DNA from: Botrytis cinerea B05.10
Taxonomy: Eukaryota; Ascomycota; Leotiomycetes; Helotiales; Sclerotiniaceae
DNA length: 64,000 nucleotides
Assembly: GCF_000143535.2 (NCBI RefSeq)
Contig: NC_037314.1
Location: forward strand, 1,674,001 to 1,738,000
Direction: 5' to 3'
Below the pieces are notes generated by a model. The model worked only from the letters and a program-made list of their open reading frames with translations. It had not been told where the DNA came from and did not search any database. The translations under genes and the position numbers were made by a program. This document shows positions 47,401 to 58,508 of this stretch, one piece after another. Within the stretch, counting starts at the first letter, position 1, and the number at the start of each line of letters is the position of its first letter.

Positions 47401-49517
47401 TACTGTTATGATGGGTTTTCGATCGCTAAACAAATCAAAGTATTAAGTAAAGATCTCAATAAATAATGGGGGTTTTAAGAGAATGGCTTGAAACCTAAAT
47501 TACCTTATTGGGTTGTTGTTGGCCAGCGCCACGAACAGAGCCTTCTCCTCCATTGCCCATTTGCGAATTGGTTCCTTGAGTGAGAGGCTTCCGTTTTTTT
47601 TCTGTTTTGCCATTAGTAGATACAGGGATGGGAAAATTTCCCATAATTGGGAGTTTGGGATCTCCTGTAGGACCTCTATTTCCAAGTTGAGCACTTTGAG
47701 AAGAATCTGGCATTGCCGTTGCTTCCTCCGCCGCCTCTTTAGCCGCTTTTGCTTGTGCAGCTGATTCGGGAAGAAACTGTTTAAAATCTTCAAGAAGATC
47801 CGGCGCCGTACCAAACAAGGTAGTTACCTGACTGTAAACGTCCTGTATAGGTTTGGATTCGCGTTGGTAAGTCTGGAGAATTTCGAGAAATTGTTTATAA
47901 ATTTCAGGTTTGTCTTGGAAACGGTTCTAGACTCAATGATAAGTATATTTTCAAAGACGATTAGCAGAATAACTATTAATTCATACCTTGATTTTGTTAA
48001 CATAACTTATTGCATGGTTGAACTCAACTGGGCCACGCTTTTCCATGCCCGCTTGCGCGCTCGAACCGTTCAGATTACTGGAGCTACCGCCCGGTGTAGG
48101 AGTTTGCGTGTTTCTTGGTGGCTGACCTAAAGTTGCACTGACAGCGTTAGTCAATTGAGAAACACCTCGCTGTTGTTGTTGATGAGCTGCGGCCGCGGCG
48201 GCGGCTGCTGCTGCTTGCGCTTGCGTTTGGGCGTCGTATGGTCCTATTTGCGCTTGATTGTGACCATAAGGAACCGTGGCATTTTGATGAGGTGGACTGA
48301 ACACTGCTTCTGGACTTTCGATGCTATGCTGGGGTTGCTGCTGCCAATTTCCTGGGCGTTGAGGATTGTAAAATCCGTTTGCGCCGCTGCCGTGGCTAAC
48401 TACAGTTTCGCCAAGTACACGACCAGCTCCAGGAATTGATTGAACAGTTGTTCCCATCGGGGTTGTAACTCTAATTGTATTTGGATTGTTGTCGGCCCCG
48501 CACTCAATTCTATATCCGGGCGGTAGAAATGTATTGAAGCCTTGAATTAAATTTGGATGACCTGCAAAGAGTTCGGAAACCCGATTGATAACACCAGGAG
48601 TATCGATTCTAAAATTGAATTAAGAGTTAGAATATGGAAAGGGCATGCTGTCGCAACAAAATCTGATGGGCAAGGCTGATAAAGTAAATATAGCTTACGC
48701 TTGACTTTTGAAGTCTTTCATGATATCAAGAAACCGGTTATAAACGTCAGGTTGATCTGAAAACTGAACTTTGACTTGGTCGAGATAACTAAGAGCATCC
48801 TATAAGGAATTAGACTTGCGTGATAGCTTGGATATACTCAAACGCTCATCTCATGGGCAACAAAGACAATTTTTGCTGGAAACTTACATTAAGAATTGGC
48901 TGTTGGCCAACTTGTGTCAGACCAGCTGGCCCAGGCATTTGATGACCAGGTGTAACAGGTGTGAATGGCATCAACCTTGCGGCTGCTACTTCCTGTTGCG
49001 TCGTCTCTCGTGGAACTAGTTGTGGCCTGCCAAAGCCAGCATCTGGTATCCCAAGTGGCACATTTGACTGGGGGCCGCCTGAACCACGGCTGAAGATAGG
49101 TTCTGAGCCAAATATGGATTGTTGAAGGGGTTGCTGCGCAGAGTTTTGAGCATGATGTTGCAAAGCGCGTGCTGCATCATTATGAAGCGGTCCTCCAAAG
49201 GCATTTACAGGTCCGCTTGGAGCTCCTAATGGGGTACCATGAGTAGCAAGAATACCTCCTGGACTATGCATTGCTGTAGTTGTCCGGTTCGCAACAGGTT
49301 GATGCAAGGGAATGCTACCAGTGTTGCTCTGATGAGGAGGTGCTTGTTGATATTGTTGTTCTCTGTGTTGCCGATCTCTTTCTTGCCTCTCAAGCTCGCG
49401 CTCGCGCTGCGCCGCGATTTCTTCCTGCTTATGCTGTAAAGCACGCTGTCTGAGTTGTTCTTCCATATCTCGATCTCGATCGAAATTTGGAGGTCCGTTG
49501 TGCGGTTGATTATTCAT
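44480..49517 (-). CDS. sin3: Sin3 transcriptional corepressor
   Basis: Eight-exon model: 49517-48888, 48799-48699, 48608-47987, 47926-47504, 47392-47009, 46900-46460, 46410-45151, 45100-44480; 1493 residues. Sin3 is the scaffold of the Rpd3-type histone deacetylase complex. The N-terminal 210 residues are Gln/Arg/Pro-rich. Paired amphipathic helix domains follow: PAH1 (about 211-278, [20 protein letters not shown]), PAH2 (about 437-506, [20 protein letters not shown]) and PAH3 (about 620-690, [20 protein letters not shown]). The histone deacetylase interaction domain starts after [20 protein letters not shown] and includes [13 protein letters not shown]. The C-terminal conserved region contains [20 protein letters not shown] and VEYFIYADK. 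The poly-Ala/Gln stretch after PAH1 is low-complexity. Intron 5 (47008-46901) uses a GC donor. The protein is nuclear, expected single copy, and intact. Confidence 0.95.
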
Positions 49518-50333
49518 AACGTTTTGTTTCTAGTTGGTTGATTTGACTCTCGATTGATTCTCTCGATAAGCTAACTTCGAAAAGTAGCAGATGTTAGCTC
49601 ATTCATAAATGAGGAGTTTGACATGTAATATCACTAGCTCTGATTTTGGTCATGAATGCGAAGTGAATCTTGACTCAACAGAGGATGAGGAGGTACTGAC
49701 CAAGTAGCTTGCAAGTACGCGCAAGGCTTTATGCTCCGGCGCAATGGAGTAAAAACCACTAATGCCGTTCCATAGAAGTGAATCTGATTTCCAGTATGAT
49801 TCAGAGATAAATCTCTATTGCAATAACTAACTATCTCTCTAAATTCATCAATCAAAACGAATAGCAAGCGAGATATCGGCACTGAGGTATGAGAATTTCC
49901 AAATGATCGCAATGATGATTTCCCTTAGCGTGCCGGCGATTACCGCTAATGCTTCAAGGCTGAGTAAAACTAGGTAGGGAAGGCGAGGCTGTCAATTGTT
50001 AATTAGGTAGGCCCACTGATATTTGACATGTCACATGTATTCACTGAAGCACATTCCATTCTTTTAATGTCGTTCATTGCAAGATCAAGCTATTATGAAT
50101 GCACTATTGATCGATTCGATATTTCAATGTTTTTTGACAATTTTCATGGCGCGAATGATGTAATCATCGTTATGTAATGCACATAGACATTTCGAGACAA
50201 AATAATTGTCATAATCATGATATGCGACGTCGAGGGCAAAATTCCCTACACAATTGCCCAATCGAGTTCACTAACACTTCGAATTCCCATGTCCAAGTAA
50301 CGCCAATCTCTGCAATTAATGTCCAAGCAGTTT
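49518..50333. promoter_or_regulatory. Region between sin3 start and FAS1 gene end
   Basis: This holds the sin3 promoter and 5' UTR and the 3' flank of the fasciclin gene. An AATAATTGTCATAATCATGATATG stretch with imperfect dyad symmetry lies near 50200. No gene is supported. Confidence 0.45.
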
Positions 50334-51000
50334 CTATGCATAATTTCTCACGGTCTTCAATATCCAGACTTGCCCGTTGTGAACATCACCTGCCATGCTT
50401 GAGACCTCGATATTTCCAGGTTGCAACTACGGAAGATGTCAGTACCGAAGTATAGACTAGATATTTCCTAATCAAACTCACTCGTTTCACTCCGTCCTTA
50501 TTCTCCCACCAGACCTCATCTCCAACTAAAGTCTTAACTTTCTCTCCTTCCTTCCATGGACTCGCAGGAACGATATGAGCTTCCACAAATCTCCGCAGAT
50601 TCTTATGGGCCCTTTCTTCTCCATCTTCACCCTCATATGCATTGGCTCCAAGTTTATCATAGTCTTCTGGGTCTTCCCATGGCTTTCGAGGCAGAGCCAT
50701 TATCGCGGAATTGACTGGGGCAAGAATAGTTGTATTTTGGCCACTGTCAGCAAATCGCTGACTTATAGGTGCTATATCTCTTGTAAATCCTGCGAATATA
50801 TTGATACTTCGATCCCTGCCTAGAACATCTGATAGAATGATTGTATCACCTCCACCGATGGGATCGGAAGAAGGCTCTGACTTAGAAGGCATCGCAGGAC
50901 CAAGATTGTTGTCTGACAGAGGCCCTTGAATATCTTTACCTGAAATAGTAGCAGCAAAGAATACCGCCAGAAGAAATAATTTTGGGGACGTGTATCTCAT
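50334..51000 (-). CDS. Secreted FAS1 (fasciclin) domain protein
   Basis: Two-exon model: 51000-50482 and 50426-50334, one 55-nt intron (GTGAGT...CGTAG); 203 residues. An upstream in-frame ATG at 51102 exists; I chose 51000 because a clean signal peptide (MRYTSPKLFLLAVFFAATIS) begins there. One FAS1 domain spans roughly residues 50-200: TIILSDVLGRDRSINIFAGF, NTTILAPVNSAIMALPRKPW (the H1/TxLAPxN motif), VEAHIVPASPW (H2) and the terminal GNIEV-SSMAGDVHNGQVWI strand pair, recovered by splicing. FAS1 domains mediate adhesion at the cell surface or in vacuolar and secretory compartments. There is no GPI signal at the C-terminus, so it is probably soluble or lumenal. It resembles the single-domain fungal fasciclin family. 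Confidence 0.85.
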
Positions 51001-52290
51001 CTTATTATAATTGATGAATTTTGTTATTCTATCCAAATCTTGATATCTGGATATAGAAATGCGGGATGACGAATTAATAAAGATCGTCTCCGCCCGCTTC
51101 ATTAGCCCGCATCAATTAGCAGAGTAAACCACGTGATCAAGTGTAGTACCTATCTCTATTCGATTCCAACCAATGTCGTGCTGGAGCAGAAGATTGTTGT
51201 GGCTATTCCCATCTATTTGTATCATCAAGATTCACAAAAACCAGTAGACTTAAGTAATCTATAAAATAACTTTGAAAGTAAGGCTCCAGAACTCTGAAAC
51301 ATCAAGATGTTCGGAGGCAAGAATGTCCAGACCACACCGATGTTCTACAAAATCGCCTAGATTCCCTTGGATTGAGGTTATAAAGCTACTGAAGCGATGT
51401 TGTAGAAATTGTTATCAGGCTGGTTTGTGGATATTTTCAGGTAGGTACTGAGGATATCTACATTAGTTGAGTTGTAACTGTCAAGTAAAGTAAATAACAA
51501 CCTGCACCTTTTTGACTCTACCCCTTTAATAGTGAATGTATATACTCGGCTCAGTCAACTACTCGGGTATCCTCAAACCTAACACCACACAACTTCTTTC
51601 ACATGTTAACAGCTCTTCAATCACATTTATCGATATTCCTGCTGAAAAGAATGAAATGACCTGAGATCGGATCATCTGATGCTTTGAAAACCTGGAGTAA
51701 CCTTAGCAATGATTTTGTGGGGCTTAGCTCCTGCCGGCTTTCACATGCTTGATACCCGCCTCTTTTCTTTGTATCATTGTTATTCTGACTCGTGATATCG
51801 TTACAGGCCGATTTCAAACAATGTCTAAGTATCCGAGTGTCACCAACCTTATGCGAACGAACGTGTCTATCAAAAGTTCCTAATATCACGCTGCTGCTTT
51901 CATTTTTGACTTCGGACTTTATATTGGACAACTTCAAGCTCAAACTACATTGAACCCCATCAACTTACTGTATCAACATCGTTTCCGGAAATTTCGACCG
52001 TTCAAACCCCATAATTTTTCCCCAGTTCCGTATGCTGACATAAACATCTGGGAAAATATGAGCGAATCAGATTCTTACTTTTCTTGCTTAGCACCTTAGC
52101 TCCACACTAAAACTTGGACCCGTAATGCCTCGGCATCCATTCCAGCGGAGAGACGAGCGCTATTACATTTAACACAAAACCCCCAACAACCCATTCTCTA
52201 AGATTCTTTCTATTATTTATCCTCTAAACTTTCTTTCTCAAGACTTTTGTTATCCTCTCATCATCTTCTCTACCTACAATTCTAATTAAA
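51001..52290. promoter_or_regulatory. Divergent intergenic region
   Basis: This is the shared upstream region of the FAS1 gene (leftward) and the fumarate reductase gene (rightward). The 110 bp before 52291 are CT-rich (TTCTTTCTATTATTTATCC and similar), as in fungal core promoters. A 108-codon minus-strand frame at 51617-51943 has no motif. Confidence 0.5.
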
Positions 52291-54471
52291 ATGGCACCTA
52301 GAGTAATTGTCGTCGGCGGTGGTCGTATGTTTGATTACCTTTGTCCTTTCAAAGTGGATTCAAGCTAACATTAACTTCAGTATCTGGCTTGAGTGCTGCA
52401 CATACCATTTACCTGGCTGGTGGCAACGTCGTTGTTCTAGATAAACAAGGTGAGTTGAACTCGTGATAGTGTTTCCTAGACTTCGCATCACTTTCGACCA
52501 AAAACCGGTCTGGATTGCTGAGACACGCTTTGCGCCGCTCTTTCATGCTTTCGTCATCAAATATATGCTGACTGGTAAATATAGCCTTCTTTGGTGGAAA
52601 CTCGACAAGTAAGTAAAACAATCCTTGATTCGCAAATGATTTGCTGATGTGTAAATAGAGGCTACCTCCGGTATCAATGGAGCACTTACTCGAACTCAAG
52701 TCGACCAAAAGATTCAAGATAGTGTAAAGCAATTCTACGATGACACACTAAAATCGGCAAGAGATAAGGCAAGACCAGATTTGATCAAGGTCTTGACATA
52801 CAAGTCCGCTGCCGCTGTTGAATGGCTTCAAGATGTATTCGGATTAGATTTGACTCTCGTATCACGACTAGGGTAAGCAAAGACCACATATTGACTGCTC
52901 AAACATTTACTAATTGAATCAGTGGTCACTCACATCCAAGAACTCACCGCGGACACGATGCGAAATTCCCTGGTATGGCCATCACATATGCTTTAATGCA
53001 AAGGCTAGAGGAGCTCGCTGAAGCAGAACCCGAACGTGTACAAATCATCAAGAAGGCACGAGTTACAGGACTGAAAAAGGAAGGAAACAAGATTAGTGGT
53101 GTCAACTATGAATTCGGCGGCGAACCTTCATTTATTGAAGGACCAGTCATTTTGGCCACTGGTGGATACGCAGCAGATTTCACCGAAACATCTCTACTCA
53201 AGAAACACAGACCTGATACATATGACTTGGCATCTACCAACGGTGTTCACGCTACTGGTGATGGTCAAAAGATGGTCATGGCCATTGGTGGTAATGGAAT
53301 CGATATGGACAAAGTTCAGGTACATCCAACTGGTCTCGTCGATCCTAAGGATCCTGGATCCAAGTGGAAGTTCTTGGCCGCTGAGGCTCTCCGTGGAGAG
53401 GGAGGTCTTCTATTGAATGGCGATGGTGATCGTTTCTGTGATGAACTTGGTCACAGAGATTACGTCTCCGGTGAGATGTGGAAAGAAAAGGACAAGGGGA
53501 AATTCCCAGTTCGTCTCATTCTCAACTCCAAGGCATCAAATGTTCTTGACTTCCACACACGCCATTACTCTGGTCGTGGTCTCATGAAGAAGATGACTGG
53601 TAAGGAATTGGCAAAGGAAATTGGTTGTACACCAGATCACCTTCAAGGAACCTTCAAGAAATACAACAAAATTGCTGAAGGGAAAGAGAAGGATCCATAT
53701 GGCAAGAAGTTTTTCCACAATGGGCCAGTTGATATTGATGATGACTTCCACGTTGCTGTTATGGAGCCTGTTCTTCATTTCACAATGGGTGGTATCGAGA
53801 TTAATGCAGATGCACAAATTCTCAACCAAGAAGGCAAACCATTTGAAGGTCTTTATGCCTGTGGTGAATTGGCAGGAGGTGTTCATGGTGCCAATCGTCT
53901 TGGTGGATCATCTTTACTTGGTTGTGTTGTCTACGGACGTGTCGCAGGTGATTCTGCTAGCAATTACCTTTTCCAAAATGCTCTCAAGGGTAATCTTGGC
54001 GCTGCATCTCGTCTTGGTCAAGTTTCCCTTCACATTGATCCATCACAACCTGGCAAGATTTCCATCGAATGGGATAGCCAGTCTTCTGGTAGTGGCGACA
54101 AAGTAGCTCAACAATCCCAAACATCAGCTGGTCCAGTCATGAAAAATGGAGCAGATTCATCTGATCCAGGGAAAGTCAGCAAGCCAACTAAACCATCCGA
54201 ATTCAAAATCCCAGAAAAAGAATTCACAATGGATGAAGTCGCGAAACATAACACGAAAGAAGATTTATGGGTTGTGGTTAAGGGTGTCGTTATGGATGTA
54301 TCGAATTGGTTAGACGAACATCCAGGTGGACCACAAGCTCTTATGAACTTCATGGGTAGAGATGCTACTGAGGAATTTGAGATGCTTCATGATGATGAAG
54401 TCATTCCTAAGTATGCTGCTAGCCAGGTTATTGGGAGAGTTAAGGGTGTCACACCTACTTTGGAACTATAA
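52291..54471 (+). CDS. osm1: Soluble fumarate reductase fused to cytochrome b5
   Basis: Five-exon model: 52291-52324, 52381-52449, 52585-52608 (24 nt), 52659-52872, 52923-54471; 629 residues. The N-terminus forms the FAD Rossmann site VIVVGGGLSGLSAAHTIYLA, split by introns after GGG and after LDKQ; GGNSTKATSGINGA follows. Downstream are HSHPRTHRG, VQVHPTGLVDPKDPG and the active-site-like AAEALRGEGG, then GGIEINADAQILN and GELAGGVHGANRLGGSSLLG, all standard for FAD-dependent fumarate reductases of the Osm1/Frd1 type, which reduce fumarate to succinate. A Ser/Lys/Pro linker leads to a C-terminal cytochrome b5 domain (about 547-610) with HPGG at about 580-583 and the second heme histidine in FEMLHDD. 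Fungal homologues often carry this fusion. There is no evident targeting peptide; MAPRVIVVGGG suggests a cytosolic location. Confidence 0.93.
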
Positions 54472-55013
54472 GTTCAGTTGATTAGGATTGAGACTTGAGA
54501 CTTGAGAAAATGACATGTTATGGGTTGTATTACGGTGAATGGAGATATGGGTTTTCGGCTTAGGTTTTGGCTTGCTTGATGATGGGATGGATTCATTATG
54601 CTCGTTTAAGAAATTGTATTGTATTGATATAAAGACAAGATGAGATGATATGATATTTCTAATTTGACTGGATAGTTTACATTTACTATTTGCATATTGT
54701 GTACTGGTAGTTGTTTGTTCCTAATTCAACTCGTGATCTCAATACTCACTCCACTCTTAATTGAGCTTGTGAATAAACCATTAAGTAATTCACCCCAATC
54801 AAATTGTCTACATTTACAATGAAAGCCCGAGATAGATCCACTTGAATATGTGAACATATGCCAATCATGTGTTTGTCATTTACTAGGTATGATTTTAAAG
54901 GACCGATTAGCTAGAGAGGTATGGGGTTGGAAGTAGAAGTAGGAAGTAGAAGTGGGAAGTGGGCTGGTTTATGAATGGGGAGTATGGAGTATAGATGGGG
55001 AATGGAATATGTA

Positions 55014-55040
55014 TGGGGAAGGGGAAGGGGAAGGGGAAGG
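55014..55040 (+). repeat. GGGGAA hexamer array (G4-prone)
   Basis: Four runs of GGGG separated by AA lie on the plus strand; this meets the usual G-quadruplex pattern. Confidence 0.8.
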
Positions 55041-55424
55041 AGGATTTGTGGATGGATTTGAAGTGGAATTGTGGAGTGTGGAGTGGTTTGAAGATATGGA
55101 GAGTGGTTTGGAGATATGGAGATATGTACCCCGGATTATGTATGCACCCCGCGATTTCGAGCTCTTGGGATTGGGAAGGGGGGATTGGGAAAGTTGGAAA
55201 GATGGGTGGATGGGGGTGAGTGGGTGTGGAAAAGGAAAGGGAGGGGAGGGGAAGGGAAGGGAAAGGGGAAGGGGGGGGTAGTGGGTAGAGGAAAGGGAAT
55301 GGGTGATGGATGGATGAGGGGAAAAGATGATATGATATGATGTGATGATAGATTAGATGTAGAGAGGGAAATGTAGTGATGGGTAATCTTACGTTGTTCT
55401 TTTACTCTATCCTGTGTGACGGTT

Positions 55425-55445
55425 GAGTGGTGAGTGGTGAGTGGT
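55425..55445. repeat. 7-bp tandem repeat, three copies
   Basis: GAGTGGT occurs three times in perfect tandem. Confidence 0.8.
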
Positions 55446-55890
55446 GACGGGTTGATTTGATTTGATTTGTATACATGCTGTGTTGATGTGGATTGTATAT
55501 CGTATGTTCCATGTTATATGTCATATGTTATAAAGTGGGTGCATAGTGCATGAGGAAGAAAGAGCATGTTATTGAGGCATAGCAAATAGTATGCAGGAGG
55601 AAGTGTTGCTATTGGCATTGGCATTGGCATTGATGTTGATGTTGGTGGTGTTGGTTATGGTGTTGAGAGGGGTAGTGAGATGAGTTCCAGAGGGTTGGGA
55701 AGGAGTATAGCTGGAGAGATACTCTGAGGGAGGTTGAGGGAGTTGAGAAAGAGAATGAGAATGAGAATGAAAATGAATAGGAATTTTACTTTTGGTTTGT
55801 TCGGGAGATTCATATTGTGGAGTGAGTGCGAATGGAGGAGTTGAAGTTGGAGATGGAGATAGATGCATATGGTTGTGATGGACACTTGGA

Positions 55891-55895
<5 letters not shown>

Positions 55896-55926
<31 letters not shown>
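55896..55926. repeat. (TC)n dinucleotide microsatellite
   Basis: An uninterrupted TC run of about 31 nt. Confidence 0.95.
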
Positions 55927-55929
<3 letters not shown>

Positions 55930-57873
55930 GAATCTCAGTATGCAATGGATTCGAAGTAGATAGATAGAGCTGGGAATTTTGTCTGAATCGTGTAATGAAT
56001 CGATAGTGTGAGAAGCGGTTGATGTGATCAGGCTCTAGAGGATATACACAGCAACAGCAACAATAGACATTTCTTACTATTCATTCCATTTTATTTCATT
56101 TCCAGAAAAACTAATCATACCATACCATACCATATCACATCACATCCCATTCCAAGAACGAACAAAAATTCCAAGCAAACATTCCCAGATCCCCAGGGAA
56201 AAAAAATGTTTCCATGACTACTGTTACACTGCAGTTATCACAGTGCATACATGTGTGTGTATAGATGTGGTCTTGGTGTTTTGAGGTATGGTATGGTGAT
56301 TGGTGGCCAGGCTGAGCTGATGGTTTTGTGTTCGGTGGGATGGGGGAGATCAGCATAATAAGTGTGTTACTTGACTGAGATGTTTGGGATGCCTGATGAA
56401 TAGATTGTTTGTTTAACTTTGATGTTATTTTGATGATGAGTTACTTGCTAGTTTGCTTGTTAAGATAGTGAGGTCAAATAGACAGATAGATAGATATATA
56501 CTAGATGGATAATTCTCGAGCCGCATGAAAAAGGTTAATAAAATCGAACATGCAACCATGTAAAAAAATTGTAAAAAGTTCAAAATTAGATATTCTCAAC
56601 CTTGTTACCCTGACCGATGAGCACCTAAGACTCAAAATCGATGTTGAAGGAAAGAAAAGAGCGAAATGAGTATCATGATGAGTGTATCTACTTCTCTTGG
56701 TCAAGATATATAAATCGGGTTTTCTTATATACATCTCGATGCCATCTTCTACTTCTCTTACCTATAGTTATACTGTTGAATGAAGTGAAACCTGAGAATA
56801 TCAATACTACCTGGGATACACACCATATACCTGCCATACATAGTCACCGGATCCGAGAAACCAATGAGAATCGGTGACCGAGAAATGAAACGAGAAGAGA
56901 CGAGATGAGATACGCCATTTGCAAGCCTAGAATATTCGCCCCAATGAAAGGGTGTAGATGGATGGTATGGGTGTATGTGTAGTAATTGTTGTGATGGATT
57001 ATATGTTTGTGTCTTTTTCTTCTTTTCTTTTTTTGGTGTGAAGTAGAGATGTCGAGAAGAAGAAAAAGACACATGTACCTACCTAGTCAATATACATGTA
57101 TGTAGAGAGAGGTATGATGATTGCATTGTCTGATGAATGACTAAATGCAGACCGGACAGGGAGGCATACATTAATGAGGGGAAATGAAACAACAAGCTTT
57201 TTCTCACCTCTCTAGCGAAAGCGAAAGAGTTATCCTCTGCTCTGTACTCTGGTTGTCGAGCTAGGCATGGAGTCTAGACCAATCGTGCGATGCTCAACGC
57301 TCGTGAGGTGGCGAGCTGAGAGAGTGCGAGGGAGGAGATGTGTAGAGAGGTTTGTTTCGCACACCATGGATTGAAATATTACGCACGTATTGACTCTCTT
57401 GATCCGCCAGACTCGCAGGTAGCGAACTGTATTTCTCCCATCTTTCCTCTTGTGCTCTCTCGCCCGTCCTTCTCTTTGCGTGGGAATGTCACGACCAGGG
57501 CTATCTGCACGAGATGGATGATGTGCGATGTGCGATGTCCTGGGCGTACTTACGAGTCACTCGAACGTACCTAGGGATTGGGTGGGCAGGCAGGTACCTG
57601 GCAAACCTTACTCTTCCGCGTCCCGAGTCCCGCCCGACCTTCCTCACGGAGAAGTAGTTACCTAGGTAGGTATCGAAAGGATCATTTCTTTTTGCTTCTC
57701 TGACTAATAAGCCTTCACTCACGATATACTCAAATGCACACTCCTCGAGTATCGTGAAGCCTGCATTGTGACAGGTGAAAAACACACACGGAAAAAATAA
57801 GAGAGCAACCCATTTCTTTCTAGGGCGGCGCACACTTGGAAACTCTCTTATTACTGTTCGTGACTACGACCAC

Positions 57874-57910
57874 ATACATGTACATGTACATGTACATATA
57901 CATGTACATA
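57874..57910. repeat. TACATG hexamer repeat
   Basis: Consecutive TACATG units, with one TATA interruption; each unit is palindromic around CATG, so the strand can fold on itself. Confidence 0.8.
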
Positions 57911-58136
57911 CCGACTGAACTCTTGTACATGCATCACCAAAAAAGGCTGGGCTGGGCTGGGGTCACACTCATTTCTTCTCCCCTCCCCTCCCTTCCCCGT
58001 GCACTTTCTCCAACACCAACCCAATAATCCCAGTCTTTCGTGTCATTCGATTCCTTCTTCCACCACTTCCCCAAAAAAAGATCAAATCCCTTTTCCCCAC
58101 ACCCTAAACTCTAGGTCGAACATCTTTGTTCACCAG

Positions 58137-58157
58137 CAGTCAGTCAGTCAGTCAGTC
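58137..58157. repeat. (CAGT)n microsatellite
   Basis: Five CAGT units about 370 bp upstream of the sugar transporter start codon. Confidence 0.85.
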
Positions 58158-58190
58158 TCTGAGAGTACGTCCCGTACACCTTTCACGCAA

Positions 58191-58238
58191 CCCCCTCCTC
58201 CCTCCTCCCTCCTCCCTCCTCCCGCCCTCCCGCCCTCC
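58191..58238 (-). repeat. C-rich CCCTCCT array (G4-prone on minus strand)
   Basis: Repeated CCTCCCT units followed by CCCGCCCTCC units; the minus strand carries more than four GGG runs with short loops, 270-320 bp before the sugar transporter ATG. Confidence 0.8.
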
Positions 58239-58508
58239 ACCTCGTGCGCGCGCTGCCTCTCAATCACTATTACTATTACTATTACTATTCTCGATCCTGC
58301 AACCACGTGCCGAATTACATTGGACAAGGGAATGCTTCTCAGCTTGGCTTTTTGCAGGAGATTCTTCATCGTCCAATGGGCATGCCAATTTCCATCCACG
58401 AAAACCCGGTGATCATTAACGATCTCTCGACCTGAATCAAATCCATCCTCGCATCCTCCACCGTTCATTAATTCACGACGCCGACCGGACGACCAATTCT
58501 ATTACACC

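Larger units (their letters stand above)
54472..58508. other. 4-kb low-complexity spacer
   Basis: No gene is supported. From 54900 to 55900 the plus strand is G/A-rich with several tandem arrays (listed separately). A minus-strand 99-codon frame at 55569-55868 is Ser/Pro/Asn-rich, and its repeats (NININANANANSN) come from a TTGGCA/TTGATG array, so I do not call it. The final 500 bp form the promoter and 5' UTR of the sugar transporter and hold CAGT, CCT/CCCTCCT and TAT-rich arrays. Confidence 0.5.

Noticed and set aside
55569..55868. 99-codon Ser/Pro/Asn-rich minus-strand frame
   Set aside because: Its asparagine part comes from a TTGGCATTGGCATTGATG array and no splice partner or homologue is apparent.
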